64,000 bases of DNA. It comes from Candidatus Woesearchaeota archaeon (GTDB lineage: Archaea; Nanobdellota; Nanobdellia; Woesearchaeales; UBA10216). Position numbers and translations under genes: made by a program. The notes beneath the pieces are model-generated. The model was not told the DNA's origin and did no database searches. It worked only from the letters and a program-made list of their open reading frames with translations. The stretch covers positions 106,555 through 170,554 of the forward strand of contig JACPBS010000004.1 of assembly GCA_016180195.1 (NCBI GenBank), read 5' to 3'. Below are positions 50,210 to 59,318 of the stretch, piece by piece. Within the stretch, counting starts at the first letter, position 1, and the number at the start of each line of letters is the position of its first letter.

Positions 50210-50998
50210 ATGGGCGCCGTAGGAAAGATAGATGAAAGAAGGAGCTTTGATGTAGTCGGTAGCATCGCCATAATTGAGGTTCCGCGAGGGAGTGGGAGGA
50301 AAGAAAAGGCTGTGGCAGAGGGGATATTATCAATGCATAGTAACATCAGGACGGTTGTTAAAAAGGTGGGTGCCCATGAAGGTGCTTTCAGGATCCAGAA
50401 GTCAAAGTTTATCGCGGGAGAGAAGACCAAGGAAACTGTTCATAGGGAAAGCGGAGTGCTGCTGAAGCTTGATATCAACAGGGTTTATTTCTCGCCTAGG
50501 CTCTCTGGCGAGAGGCTTAGGATTGCAAGTCTGGTGAAAAGGGGGGAGAGGGTTCTTGTTATGTTTTCAGGATGCGGGCCTTACCCTCTTGTAATATCAA
50601 GAAATTCTTTGGCAAAGGAAGTGGTCGGGATCGAGCTTAACAGGAAAGCACATGAGTATGCTGAGTTTAATGTGAAGCTCAACAAGCTGAAGAACATCAT
50701 CCTCCTGAATGGGGATGTCAGGACTGAAGTGAAGAGGCTGAAAGGCAAGTTTGACAGGGTTGTCATGCCCCTTCCAAAGGGCGGTGAGCTTTACTTGAAA
50801 GAGTCTTTTTCTAGGGTGAAGAAAGGGGGCACGATCCATTTTTATGTTTTCCTTCAGGAGGAGCGGATTCCGGAGGGCGGCTTAGAACTGGTCAGTCAGG
50901 AATTGAAGCCAGGGAAATTCAGGATATCCAGGGTGGTTAAGTGTGGCCAGGTTGCCCCCAGGTGCTACAGGGTTTGTTTTGACATCAAGATTTTGTGA
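50210..50998 (+). CDS. trm5: tRNA (guanine-37-N1)-methyltransferase Trm5
   Basis: 262 aa. 'FDVVGSIAIIEVP' and 'HEGAFRIQKSKFI' are the D1/linker region. 'YFSPRLSGERLRIASLV' and 'VLVMFSGCGPYPLVIS' are the Trm5 SAM-binding start, with 'VVMPLPKGGELYL' in the position of the family's NLP/NPP. It methylates G37 next to the anticodon, protecting against frameshifting. It starts 1 bp after fen1, so the two are one operon. Trm5 needs a folded tRNA, and whether it acts before or after splicing at 37/38 is relevant for tRNA-Ser. Confidence 0.9.
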   Translation: MGAVGKIDERRSFDVVGSIAIIEVPRGSGRKEKAVAEGILSMHSNIRTVVKKVGAHEGAFRIQKSKFIAGEKTKETVHRESGVLLKLDINRVYFSPRLSGERLRIASLVKRGERVLVMFSGCGPYPLVISRNSLAKEVVGIELNRKAHEYAEFNVKLNKLKNIILLNGDVRTEVKRLKGKFDRVVMPLPKGGELYLKESFSRVKKGGTIHFYVFLQEERIPEGGLELVSQELKPGKFRISRVVKCGQVAPRCYRVCFDIKIL

Positions 50999-51068
50999 TT
51001 ATCGTTGCAGCTGCGGAGATGCTGCTATTACCCAAATGCTTAAATAGAATGGTTCATTTCGTGGTTTT

Positions 51069-51138
51069 GCGCGATGATTTGGTGAACACCCGCTAAGGCC
51101 TAAAGCCGATGAAGAACGGAAGTAACTTATGAGCGCGC
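51069..51138 (+). ncRNA. Possible C/D-box sRNA
   Basis: A 70-nt stretch is bounded by GCGC (51069-51072) and GCGC (51133-51138), which form a terminal stem. Inside are C-like GATGA (51073), D'-like CTAA, C'-like GATGA (near 51109) and D-like ATGA (51129-51132). A TATA box (TTAAATA, about 51041-51047) lies 25 bp upstream, so it should be transcribed. The D boxes deviate from CTGA, so the class is uncertain, but a short non-coding transcript here is well supported. Confidence 0.45.
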
Positions 51139-51139
51139 T

Positions 51140-52288
51140 TTATCCAAACATGTGCATGTAGTTCTTTTCCTCGATTTCAGTCATTCTCCTTATTTTGCTG
51201 ACCGCGTTGAGGAAATCCTCGAATGTAACTTTTGACCTTCCTTGCCTTATGGCGAAGTAGCCTGCTTCTGTGCATACTGCCTTTATGTCTGCTCCTGAGA
51301 AGCCTTCGCTTAGCTCGATGATCTTTTCAGTGTTCATTTCCTTCGTGTTCATTTTGCCTGCATGGATCTCAAATATTTCCTTTCTTCCTGTTCTGTCAGG
51401 GAGAGGGACTGGTATTTGCCTTTCAAGCCTTCCCGGCCTGAGTATTGCGGGGTCGAGTATGTCCTTCCTGTTTGTGCAGCCTATGATTTTAACATTGCCC
51501 AGTGCCTTGAATCCGTCGATTTCAGCAAGCAGCTGCATGAATGTCCTTTGCACTTCCCTTTCTCCGCTGGTTCCGAGCTCTATTCTTTTCGCGGCTATGG
51601 AATCTAGCTCGTCTATGAATATGATCGAGGGGGATTTTTCCCTGGCAAGGCTGAATACGTCCTTTACCATTTTCGCCCCTTCGCCTATGAATTTCTGCAC
51701 TAGCTCTGACCCGACGATCTCGATGAACGTGGATTTGGTGCTGGCTGCAACGGCTTTCGCAAGCAGCGTCTTTCCTGTTCCCGGGGGGCCGTGGAGGAGG
51801 ATTCCTTTTGGTGGCTCGATGCCCACTTCTTTGAATAAGTCGGGATTCAGCAGGGGTAGCTCTATGACTTCTTTTATCTCTGATATCTGTTCAGCCATGC
51901 CGCCTATTTCCTTCCAGTTCACTTGGGGCTTTTCTATTATTACGAACTTCTCCACGTTGTGCCTTTTTACGCTTCTTGCCTTTCTTACAACCATCAGGTT
52001 CTTTTGGTCGACGAATACGTGGTCTCCGGATTTAAGTGGTTCGCATGTGGAAGATACTTCAACGAAGAACTGGTTGCCGTTCGGCACCTTGATGACTGCA
52101 TTATGTCCGCTTGCTTCCCTTACCTCGCAAAGCATGAGCGGGGGTCTTTTGTATCTCTCAAGCTCGTTTCTGAGCTGGTTGATTGTTTCCCGCAGTATAT
52201 TTCCTTCTTCCTGCATCTGGTTTGCGTATGAGCTGTACCCGTACATTACCTTGTTGAGATTTTCTTCTTCGCTTTTGATCTTGATCAC
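51140..52288 (-). CDS. pan: Proteasome-activating nucleotidase-like AAA ATPase (PAN)
   Basis: About 382 aa. An N-terminal coiled coil ('ILRETINQLRNELERYKRP') and OB domain are followed by an AAA module: 'GILLHGPPGTGKTLLAKAVA' (Walker A), 'SIIFIDELDSIAAKR' (Walker B) and 'RPGRLERQIPVPLP' (arginine finger). It unfolds substrates for the 20S proteasome. The C-terminus 'YMHMFG' reads as a Hb-F-X variant of the HbYX docking motif. I place the start at GTG 52288, which overlaps the PmbA stop by GTGA; the longer reading runs into PmbA. 20S subunits are not in the window. Confidence 0.88.
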   Translation of the reverse strand: MIKIKSEEENLNKVMYGYSSYANQMQEEGNILRETINQLRNELERYKRPPLMLCEVREASGHNAVIKVPNGNQFFVEVSSTCEPLKSGDHVFVDQKNLMVVRKARSVKRHNVEKFVIIEKPQVNWKEIGGMAEQISEIKEVIELPLLNPDLFKEVGIEPPKGILLHGPPGTGKTLLAKAVAASTKSTFIEIVGSELVQKFIGEGAKMVKDVFSLAREKSPSIIFIDELDSIAAKRIELGTSGEREVQRTFMQLLAEIDGFKALGNVKIIGCTNRKDILDPAILRPGRLERQIPVPLPDRTGRKEIFEIHAGKMNTKEMNTEKIIELSEGFSGADIKAVCTEAGYFAIRQGRSKVTFEDFLNAVSKIRRMTEIEEKNYMHMFG

Positions 52289-53598
52289 TCCGTTGATTTG
52301 GTTATCGGGACTTTCCTTACCAGTATTTGCGGGACTGTTATCGGGCTTTCTATTTCCCACCCTACTATTTGCCTTTGCTCGTTGCTTGCGGAGGTAATAT
52401 TCCTTAGCATTCTGAGCATGTTGTCGTTGATTCTTATGCCTTTGACAGGCTTTTTTATCCTTCCGTTTTCAACCAGAAAGATTCCGTCTCTTGGGATTGT
52501 TGAAAAGTCGCCTGATGCCTGGTTTTGGAACCTCGTATACCACAGATTCGTTACGATAAGTCCTTTTTTTATTTTGCCTAGCATTTCTTCTTTATTAAAA
52601 TTTCCTTTTTCAACTACCGGGTTTATTGCCCTGGGCGCAAGTATGCCTGCGTTTGCCGTTGTTTTTGTCTTGTATTTCGACGCTGTTGACGTGTTGTGAA
52701 GATATGTTTTGAGCACTCCTTTCTTGATTATCTCTGTTTTTTTGCATGGGACTCCTTCTTCGTCGAATCTTCTTGAGTTGATGCCCCAGTCTGCTGTTGC
52801 ATCGTCAACCATGGTGAGGCTTTCGCTTCCGACTTTTTTTCCAAGTGACCCTATGAAGAATGAAAGGCCTGCCTCCACATTGAACATGGACGATGAGTTT
52901 GATGCGTTTTCAAGTATGTTTGCGGATGGTAGGTGCTCAAAAAAGATATCATAGGTTCCTTCTTCCAAAGTTGAAGGGTTTCTCGCCAGTAGTGCTATGG
53001 TTGAAGACTCAATGGCTGCTTTTCTGAAGTCAAGCCCTTTGAGGTTTCGGGAGGCTGAAACGCTGTGTCCGGACGCGTCCTTGCTGGAGAAAGACCTTAT
53101 TGAGAAGTATGCGCGGGTCATTTCATCCCGTGTATCAATTCCTCCAGTGCTTTTTAGGGTTATTTTTAGGACTTCTTTTTCAAATACACCTGAGCATCTT
53201 AGAGCACCGTTTGTTGTGGCTTCGTTTATTGAGGCTTCAACTGCGTCTGCCATGTCCATTTTCGAGAGCTTCTTGTCGAATATCTGGCTCTTTCCGTATG
53301 TGAAGGGCCCTCTTGCTATTCCATGATAGTCCTCGTTTTTTGCGAGTGATGATGCGAACTTAACTATTCTTCCTATGGATTTATCTATTGGTTTTTTTTC
53401 AGGCGACACTATTGTGGATACTGTCCTGTTCTTTATGGATGCGAATATGGTGATGTGGCTTGCAATCCATCTTTGTGTTGTGCTTACTTTGTTGTTGGAG
53501 AACTTTATCTGTGCAATGTTTGTTTCATCAAGCGATGCGATGGCATCGTCACTAACTTTTCTCAGTTTCCTGAATGCGTAGTCCAGCGCATCAGTCAT
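52285..53598 (-). CDS. pmbA: TldE/PmbA-family metalloprotease partner
   Basis: About 437 aa. It resembles TldD in fold and order but has no HExxxH motif, as expected for the TldE/PmbA subunit. 'IAQIKFSNNKVSTTQRW' and 'FRKAAIESSTIALLARNPST' are characteristic, with 'GDFSTIPRDGIFLVENGRI' near the C-terminus. TldD/TldE form a peptidase complex that degrades small or modified peptides. The ATG overlaps the TldD stop (ATGA, 53595-53598), which fixes the start. Confidence 0.85.
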   Translation of the reverse strand: MTDALDYAFRKLRKVSDDAIASLDETNIAQIKFSNNKVSTTQRWIASHITIFASIKNRTVSTIVSPEKKPIDKSIGRIVKFASSLAKNEDYHGIARGPFTYGKSQIFDKKLSKMDMADAVEASINEATTNGALRCSGVFEKEVLKITLKSTGGIDTRDEMTRAYFSIRSFSSKDASGHSVSASRNLKGLDFRKAAIESSTIALLARNPSTLEEGTYDIFFEHLPSANILENASNSSSMFNVEAGLSFFIGSLGKKVGSESLTMVDDATADWGINSRRFDEEGVPCKKTEIIKKGVLKTYLHNTSTASKYKTKTTANAGILAPRAINPVVEKGNFNKEEMLGKIKKGLIVTNLWYTRFQNQASGDFSTIPRDGIFLVENGRIKKPVKGIRINDNMLRMLRNITSASNEQRQIVGWEIESPITVPQILVRKVPITKSTE

Positions 53599-55004
53599 CT
53601 TAGCCTTATCCCCCTTATTCTCATGGACGGTCCTCCGAACCAGACAGGGAGTGCCTGCATGGGCTCTCCCTTCCCGCACGTGCCTGCATGGTATTCAGTG
53701 TTGTTTGCTACAGCATCAATCGAGGAGTAAAGGGCATTGGTCGTTATCTCTATGGTAGGCTTGGAAACAGGGCCCAGGATTCTTCCTTCTTCTATCATGT
53801 ACGCTTCAGCACCTACGTACTTCTGGTTTTCCCTTTTGTCGTCTATGTTCCATTCTGTGAAGGTTTTTATGTAGACGCCTTTCTTTACGTCCTCGATCAG
53901 TTCCTCCTCTGTTTGGTCTCCTGGTTCTATGAAAGTATTTGACATGCGAACGATTGGTTCGCGGTCAAAGCCTGTTGTTCGTCCTGATGCGTTTGAGTCT
54001 ATATTGAAAACAGATGCAGTTTCCCTGTTGTGCAGGAAATTCGAGATTATGCCGTTCTTCACAAGCTGTTTCCTTTGCGCTTTTACCCCTTCATCATCAT
54101 AAAGGTAGAAGCCGAAGCTGTTAGGTATTGTCGGGTCGTCTGAGATGTTCACTGCATCGCTGCCGATCCTGCTTCTCACCAGGTCGGGGGTTATGAATGA
54201 CTCGCCCGCCTGCGCTGCTTCCCTTCCGAGGATCCTGTCGGCTTCATATGGGTGCCCGCCGCTTTCATGTACCATTATCCCTGTGATTTGCGGTGCCACT
54301 ATGACATCTGTTTTTTCGCGCGGTGGCTTGACAGCATGTTCAATGTTTTTCTTCATGCTCAATACGTCATTGGATAGTGTTTCAGGGAAACCAAACTCGG
54401 TTACTGCTTCAAATCCCCCTGCTTTTCCATACTGCCAGTATCTTTGTGCTGTTTTGCCTCTGCTTGCTATGGTTATGAAGTAATAAAAATTGACCCTTGG
54501 CACGATTGAGGTTACCTTTGAGCCTTCGCTGTTGCAGTAGTATTTTTCATCAACTGAATCCGACAGGTAAAGATACCTGAATGGCACCTTGACTCCGGTT
54601 GATAATAGGGCCTTCTCTATATCGAATAGGCAGGTTATGTGCTGGTCAGATCCCACTTCCTCGATTTTTATCTTTTCTTTCACTGAGTATTTGGATATCG
54701 CAGGGCTGCTTTTCCTAAGGAAGACTCCGTTATTAAGTCCGGAGATGGCTTTTGAGTCGCGAATTGCAAATTCAACCGCCTTTTTTATTCCAATTCGTGA
54801 AAGCGTGTTGGTGCATGCAAATCCGACTGTTCCATTTATATTCACCCGAACCCCTATGCCCTCGAACTCTTCAAATGCGGAAGACTGGACGATTCCGTTT
54901 TTTAGAAGGAATCCATTATACAGCTTTTTCTCGTATCTTGCATCCGCGAAGGCAGCTCCCTTCCTTGATGCAAGTTCGATTGCATAATCTGCAAGATCTT
55001 CCAT
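53595..55004 (-). CDS. tldD: TldD-type zinc metalloprotease
   Basis: 469 aa. 'IMVHESGGHPYEADRILG' carries the HExxxH zinc site, with 'TCGKGEPMQALPVWFGG' holding the C-terminal Cys of the family. 'GFDREPIVRMSNTFIEPGD' is also typical. It pairs with PmbA to cleave peptides. The order tldD-pmbA-pan, all overlapping, suggests it acts downstream of proteasomal degradation. TATA-like AATTTAAAAAA lies about 25 bp upstream. Confidence 0.88.
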   Translation of the reverse strand: MEDLADYAIELASRKGAAFADARYEKKLYNGFLLKNGIVQSSAFEEFEGIGVRVNINGTVGFACTNTLSRIGIKKAVEFAIRDSKAISGLNNGVFLRKSSPAISKYSVKEKIKIEEVGSDQHITCLFDIEKALLSTGVKVPFRYLYLSDSVDEKYYCNSEGSKVTSIVPRVNFYYFITIASRGKTAQRYWQYGKAGGFEAVTEFGFPETLSNDVLSMKKNIEHAVKPPREKTDVIVAPQITGIMVHESGGHPYEADRILGREAAQAGESFITPDLVRSRIGSDAVNISDDPTIPNSFGFYLYDDEGVKAQRKQLVKNGIISNFLHNRETASVFNIDSNASGRTTGFDREPIVRMSNTFIEPGDQTEEELIEDVKKGVYIKTFTEWNIDDKRENQKYVGAEAYMIEEGRILGPVSKPTIEITTNALYSSIDAVANNTEYHAGTCGKGEPMQALPVWFGGPSMRIRGIRLR

Positions 55005-55115
55005 GAGTGCTCGGATGGATGGGAGTTTTTTAAATTGTTCGGTTAAATGATGTCAAACATGGCACACTAAAGTGCGAGTTCGGGGTCCTATTTAAAACCT
55101 GATTCGCATTTGTCA

Positions 55116-56165
55116 CTAAAATAGGATAAGTTCCTTCGTGAATTTGTTGAGGGCTTCAAATCCTGCTTTTTTGACTAGTATGTCATCCTCAATCCTGATG
55201 CCCAGCTTTGATGGAAGATATATTCCGGGTTCTATTGTCACAACCATGTTTTCCTTAAGTATGCCTTTTGATCCCGGTGATATCCTGAATCCTGGGTCGT
55301 GGACCTGCACTCCGATATGGTGGCCAAGCCCGTGTATGAAATTCTTCTCATGCATGCCCAGTGAGCGCCTTGCTGCAGAATCAATGAGTCCTGCTTCTGC
55401 TCCTTCCTTCACGTGTTTCAGGCTTTCTTCCATTGCCTTCCTTACTGCGTTATAGCACATAATATCCTGTTTTCCAGGCTTTCCAACAAAAAAGGTCCTT
55501 GTAATATCAGAGCAATACCCTTCATTTTCAATTCCGAAGTCCAGTATGCAGAATCCACCCAATTTCCCCTCGCAATAAGAATAGTGTGGAATCGAGGCAT
55601 TTTGCCCTGAGGCGATTATGGGATCGAATGATAGCTTCTTGCCTTGTATTCTTGCTTCATGTTCAATGAAGTCCCTTAATTGGGACTCTGTTTTGAAGTC
55701 AAACTGGCAGGTTAGTTTTCTCAGTATCTTGTCTGATATTTCGCACGCTTCCCTTATCCTTGAGATTTCCTCGTCTGTTTTAACCTGTCTTAGTTCTGTG
55801 AGGATTTCGTTGACGTCTTCGGTGCGCATGTTCGGCTTCAGAATGTTGATTAGCTCGAGTTCGGATATGGTCATCCGCGTTTTGTTGATTCCTATGCATT
55901 TTCCCGATATTGCTTCTTTTAGAATGTCGTTCTTTTCTTTGGCTGTCCTGTATTCCATGACTTTTTTGATCTTGGAGTACTTCAGGACTCTTTCCTTCTC
56001 CAGCTCATGGATGATGAAGAAAGGATCGGACTTTTCCCTGATGATAAGTGCACATTGTTCGAGTTTGATGCCTGAAAGATATTTGATGTTGGGGTCTTCG
56101 TTGGTTAGTATGCAGGAATCAATGTTTCGGGAGCCCAGGCGTTTCCTGAACTCTTGCATCTTCAT
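55116..56165 (-). CDS. M24-family aminopeptidase (Xaa-Pro dipeptidase type)
   Basis: 349 aa. After a creatinase-like N-terminal domain ('DSCILTNEDPNIKYLSGI'), the metal site is complete: 'ILDFGIENEGYCSDITRTFF' (two Asp), 'FIHGLGHHIGVQVHDPG' (His), 'VVTIEPGIYLP' (Glu) and 'GIRIEDDILV' (Glu). It removes N-terminal residues next to proline. The ATG overlaps the TyrRS stop by ATGA. Alternative: a prolidase; substrate length cannot be told. Confidence 0.9.
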   Translation of the reverse strand: MKMQEFRKRLGSRNIDSCILTNEDPNIKYLSGIKLEQCALIIREKSDPFFIIHELEKERVLKYSKIKKVMEYRTAKEKNDILKEAISGKCIGINKTRMTISELELINILKPNMRTEDVNEILTELRQVKTDEEISRIREACEISDKILRKLTCQFDFKTESQLRDFIEHEARIQGKKLSFDPIIASGQNASIPHYSYCEGKLGGFCILDFGIENEGYCSDITRTFFVGKPGKQDIMCYNAVRKAMEESLKHVKEGAEAGLIDSAARRSLGMHEKNFIHGLGHHIGVQVHDPGFRISPGSKGILKENMVVTIEPGIYLPSKLGIRIEDDILVKKAGFEALNKFTKELILF

Positions 56166-57238
56166 CTGGTTACCTCGAAACTCCTGACCTGCTCAAGAAG
56201 CTTTCTTGCCCTTGCATCTTGAGCGAAATGTTTCCTTACAGGCTCTATTAGCATGTTGATGTGCGCTGATACCGCCTGCTTGAGGTCTGTGGGATGGATG
56301 CTTCCTTTTCTGTATTCTTCCTGCAGTGATTCGAAGGTTTCAAGCACTATATCCCCGCCATACTTCGCGGGTCTTTTGATCTCTAGTGAATCGAATTTTT
56401 CGAAAATGATGTATTTGCAATACTCCATTACAGGGTTGTCCTCGGTCTTCTTGTCAGGGCAGTATGCCTTGCTGATTTTTCTTGTTACTTCCTGTTCCGA
56501 ATCAGTCATGAATATTGCGCTGTCAGGTTTGGATTTGGACATTTTCATCGCTATTGCCCGTTCAGTCGGGTCGGAAATCCCGCTTTTCGGCTCAGTAAGT
56601 CCCATCAGCATGTGGTGCGTGACCACGATAGGCTTCCAGAAGCCTATTTTGGGACCGATCTCTCTTGCCAGCATATTCACCTTGCGCTGGTCCATGCCTA
56701 GTTGGCATATGTCTGCTTTCAGGTTGAATATGTCCGCGCTTTGCATGCAAGAGTATACAACCATTGAAGACTGCTGCATTTCGGATTCCTTCCTGCCCAT
56801 TATTTCGCCTGTCCTTATTATCCTTGCAATGCTTGCGTTCCTTGACACTTGGACGACTGTTTTCCAGTAATCTATTTTGCTGACAAGGTCTGAGCTTCTT
56901 ACAAATTCGACCTTTTCCACATCCATTCCTGATGCTTTCCATACTTCTACAAAATAATCGCCGCAAACCTGTATATTTTCAAGGTTTCCACTGAGCTTGT
57001 TGTTGGCCCACGCATGCCAGTCTGCTGCGAGAAGCTTGAAGTGAATTCCTGCCTTGATCATCTTGTTTACATTAATGGCCCTCATTATGCCTTGGGCAAT
57101 GTGCATCTGTCCTGAGGGTTCAAACCCATCATAGGCTATTGGCCTTTGCTTGGTCTCGATGAGTGTTCTTAGCTCTTCTTCGGTGATTATTTCCTCTCCT
57201 ACCTGCCTGATCAGTTCAAGTCTTGATTCTGTATCCAT
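56162..57238 (-). CDS. tyrS: Tyrosyl-tRNA synthetase, archaeal type
   Basis: 358 aa. 'YDGFEPSGQMHIAQGIM' replaces HIGH in the archaeal/eukaryotic form. 'SCMQSADIFNLKADICQLGM' and 'DQRKVNMLAREIG' form the tyrosine and ATP pocket, and 'AIAMKMSKSKPDSAIFM' is KMSKS. ATG 57238 is chosen as the natural N-terminus ('MDTESRLELIRQVGEEI'); the open frame upstream is non-coding. TATA-like TTTAAAAATTTT lies upstream. The tRNA recognition part ('PVRKHFAQDARARKLLEQ') is normal. Confidence 0.93.
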   Translation of the reverse strand: MDTESRLELIRQVGEEIITEEELRTLIETKQRPIAYDGFEPSGQMHIAQGIMRAINVNKMIKAGIHFKLLAADWHAWANNKLSGNLENIQVCGDYFVEVWKASGMDVEKVEFVRSSDLVSKIDYWKTVVQVSRNASIARIIRTGEIMGRKESEMQQSSMVVYSCMQSADIFNLKADICQLGMDQRKVNMLAREIGPKIGFWKPIVVTHHMLMGLTEPKSGISDPTERAIAMKMSKSKPDSAIFMTDSEQEVTRKISKAYCPDKKTEDNPVMEYCKYIIFEKFDSLEIKRPAKYGGDIVLETFESLQEEYRKGSIHPTDLKQAVSAHINMLIEPVRKHFAQDARARKLLEQVRSFEVTR

Positions 57239-57344
57239 GATCCGAAAAAAGATGTTTGGTTTAAAAATTTTTTTCGATATCGTGGCGCAGTGGACACTGG
57301 ACATGTCCCCGGAAGTTTTTTAAATCACCTGGCAAAGCAGGCTT

Positions 57345-58130
57345 ATGATAATCAGTGTTACTGACCTTTCAGCCTACTTCTTTTGTCCTAGGGCACTTTA
57401 CCTTCAGAAGGTCATGGGTTTTCGCCAGCCTCCAACACAGTCTATGGTTGTGGGGATGTTCAAGCATTCTGTGCTGGAGAAGGCAAATTTGGCTGAAAAG
57501 GATGCTGTTCTTTCGATCAGGAAAGATATGCGAAGGGAGGATTATGAGAGGGTTATTTTTGATTCATACATGCGTGTTTTGGAAAGGGAGATTGGGGTCA
57601 GGGAGTGTCTCTTTCAGGAATTCGGAACAAGTCCGGGATTGGTCAGGGAACAGATGGCGGCTTTGTTAAGGCTTGAGGCTGCTGCGAGGGCCGGTGATGT
57701 TTATGATTTTGCCTTGAATACGGGCTTGTTCGGGGATTCGCTGTGGGAGAGCCTTGTTCCTAGGATTCTTATGGAGGTGAGGGTCAAGTCAGATGAGCTA
57801 ATGTTGCGCGGGAGGATTGACAAGGCGGAACTCTTCAAGGACAGGTGCGTAGTTCATGAGATTAAGACAGGAAGGGTGCCTGCGGGAAGCATCTGGCCCT
57901 CTCATCGCGTTCAGGCTTCAGCGTATTGTATGCTAGCTGAAAAGCATTTCAACGTTAAGTCAGACGAATCAGTCCTTAATTATTCAGGGATCGAGAGGAT
58001 CGTTAGGCTCAATCCTTTTAGTGTGCGTGAAGTTATCGAGACCAGGGATCAGGTCATGGGCCTTTTTGAGTCTGATGAGGCTCCTGAATGCAAAAGGCCT
58101 AATTGCAGCTGCAGAAATCATGATTTGTGA
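57345..58130 (+). CDS. Cas4/RecB-like PD-(D/E)XK nuclease with Fe-S cysteines
   Basis: 261 aa. 'DLSAYFFCPRALYLQK' holds the first Cys, and 'CKRPNCSC' near the C-terminus the other three, as in Cas4 and AddB-type 4Fe-4S nucleases. The catalytic motifs are 'GRIDKAELF' (Asp), 'CVVHEIKTGR' (E-x-K) and 'HRVQASAYCML' (QxxxY). These enzymes are 5'-3' or bidirectional single-strand exonucleases. There is no CRISPR array or cas1/cas2, so it is a stand-alone Cas4-like nuclease. TATA lies near 57315-57322. Confidence 0.82.
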   Translation: MIISVTDLSAYFFCPRALYLQKVMGFRQPPTQSMVVGMFKHSVLEKANLAEKDAVLSIRKDMRREDYERVIFDSYMRVLEREIGVRECLFQEFGTSPGLVREQMAALLRLEAAARAGDVYDFALNTGLFGDSLWESLVPRILMEVRVKSDELMLRGRIDKAELFKDRCVVHEIKTGRVPAGSIWPSHRVQASAYCMLAEKHFNVKSDESVLNYSGIERIVRLNPFSVREVIETRDQVMGLFESDEAPECKRPNCSCRNHDL

Positions 58131-59182
58131 AGCAATACTTTTCTTGTTGGGAATGATATCTCTATCTTTTCCTTCTTGAATTCCTTGACAGTCTCCTTTA
58201 TGAAATCGTGTGTTATCTGGGCTTTATCGGCAAATCCTGTTGCCTTGAATGAGGCTGTGAAATTTATATTTGATTCTCCGAATGAAGTGAAGAAGACTTG
58301 GGGTTCGAATTCCTTTACCGCGCCTTCGGATGATTTCAATACCTTGGATGCTATGGATTTTGCAATTTTTTCAACCTTTTCAAGGTCGCTGTCATATGAT
58401 ACTGCGCATTGTAGCGAAAATGAGGTTTCCTTTATTGGCAGGTTATAGTTGACTATTCTGTTCTGGGCCAGTTTTGAGTTGGGTATTATGAGTATGTTTC
58501 CTGACCCTGTCTTTATTTTTGTGCTTCTCCATCCTATGTCCTGCACAGTACCTTCTTCTGATGTCTCCAGCTTCACATAGTCGCCGGGCTTTACGGGCTT
58601 GTCTGCCATTATGTAGATTCCCGCAAAGAAATTAGACAATGTTTCCTGTAGTGCGAGGGCGATTGCAAGGGATGCTACGCCCAGGCTGGCTACAAGCGCG
58701 GTAACTTTTATTCCGATCTGGTCGAGAATCAGTATGATGCATAGGACATAGATGAATATTGACACGATTTTCCTGATTATCGGCATGAAGTGGTCCACTA
58801 CATCGTTTTTTGTGGTGGCGGAAAGGTTTGTAGCATACCAGTTTATTAGCGTTGAAATCAGCCTGGAAAGGGTGAACGCGCCTACTGCAAGCATGGCAAG
58901 CACGAAAGTTTTCTGGAGTGTTTCTGAATATTTGACAAGCATCTCCACTTGCAGCAGGGAGAAATACACGCCCACTACAATTGACACAACATATATGGGT
59001 TTTTTAAGGGCGTAAAGCAGCTCGTCATCAAGTGTGGTCTTAGTTGCCTTGGTAAGTCTGGAAATATAGGTTTCAAGTATGAAATAAAGCACCTTTGCTC
59101 CTAAAAGGGATAGTGTGAGCAGTGATATCGCTGTAAGAAGATCGTTTTCAAGCACAATATCAATGTAATCTTGGAGTGCCAT
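58118..59182 (-). CDS. mscS: MscS-type mechanosensitive channel
   Basis: About 354 aa. Four N-terminal membrane segments precede the pore helix region 'LVASLGVASLAIALALQETL' with the Gly/Ala-rich packing of MscS TM3. 'FFAGIYIMADKPVKPGDYVK' and 'GTVQDIGWRSTKIKTGSGN' are the MscS beta domain, and the C-terminus is cytoplasmic. It releases solutes during osmotic downshock. ATG 59182 follows a TATA box (ATTTAAATA) by about 25 bp. It converges on the Cas4-like gene with a 13-bp overlap. Confidence 0.92.
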   Translation of the reverse strand: MALQDYIDIVLENDLLTAISLLTLSLLGAKVLYFILETYISRLTKATKTTLDDELLYALKKPIYVVSIVVGVYFSLLQVEMLVKYSETLQKTFVLAMLAVGAFTLSRLISTLINWYATNLSATTKNDVVDHFMPIIRKIVSIFIYVLCIILILDQIGIKVTALVASLGVASLAIALALQETLSNFFAGIYIMADKPVKPGDYVKLETSEEGTVQDIGWRSTKIKTGSGNILIIPNSKLAQNRIVNYNLPIKETSFSLQCAVSYDSDLEKVEKIAKSIASKVLKSSEGAVKEFEPQVFFTSFGESNINFTASFKATGFADKAQITHDFIKETVKEFKKEKIEISFPTRKVLLHKS

Positions 59183-59318
59183 TTTGACAAAAATAAACAT
59201 CGGATTTAAATATCTTTTTTCAGCCCATTCAAAACATTTAAATATAACTGCATCTTAAGATTTTACTACGCATAAAAGAGAAAATTAAGTGCTAAAGTTT
59301 TTTTGAAAGGTTATGACA

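Noticed and set aside
51069..51138. Similarity of the GCCGATGAAGAACGG stretch to the 5' region of 23S rRNA
   Set aside because: Only about 15 bases look alike, and the rest does not match; it is more likely chance or part of an sRNA.
53598..53679. Longer N-terminus of PmbA
   Set aside because: The extra 27 residues overlap TldD and read as its complement frame; the ATG in the ATGA overlap is the better start.
57238..57304. Extended N-terminus of TyrRS
   Set aside because: It crosses the A/T-rich promoter region and does not resemble the family's start.
57285..57305. Palindrome-like GGACATGTCC region between tyrS and the Cas4-like gene
   Set aside because: A short palindrome without a second copy; may be chance.
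57345..58130. Cas4-like gene as sign of a CRISPR-Cas locus
   Set aside because: No repeat-spacer array, cas1, cas2 or effector gene is visible in the window.
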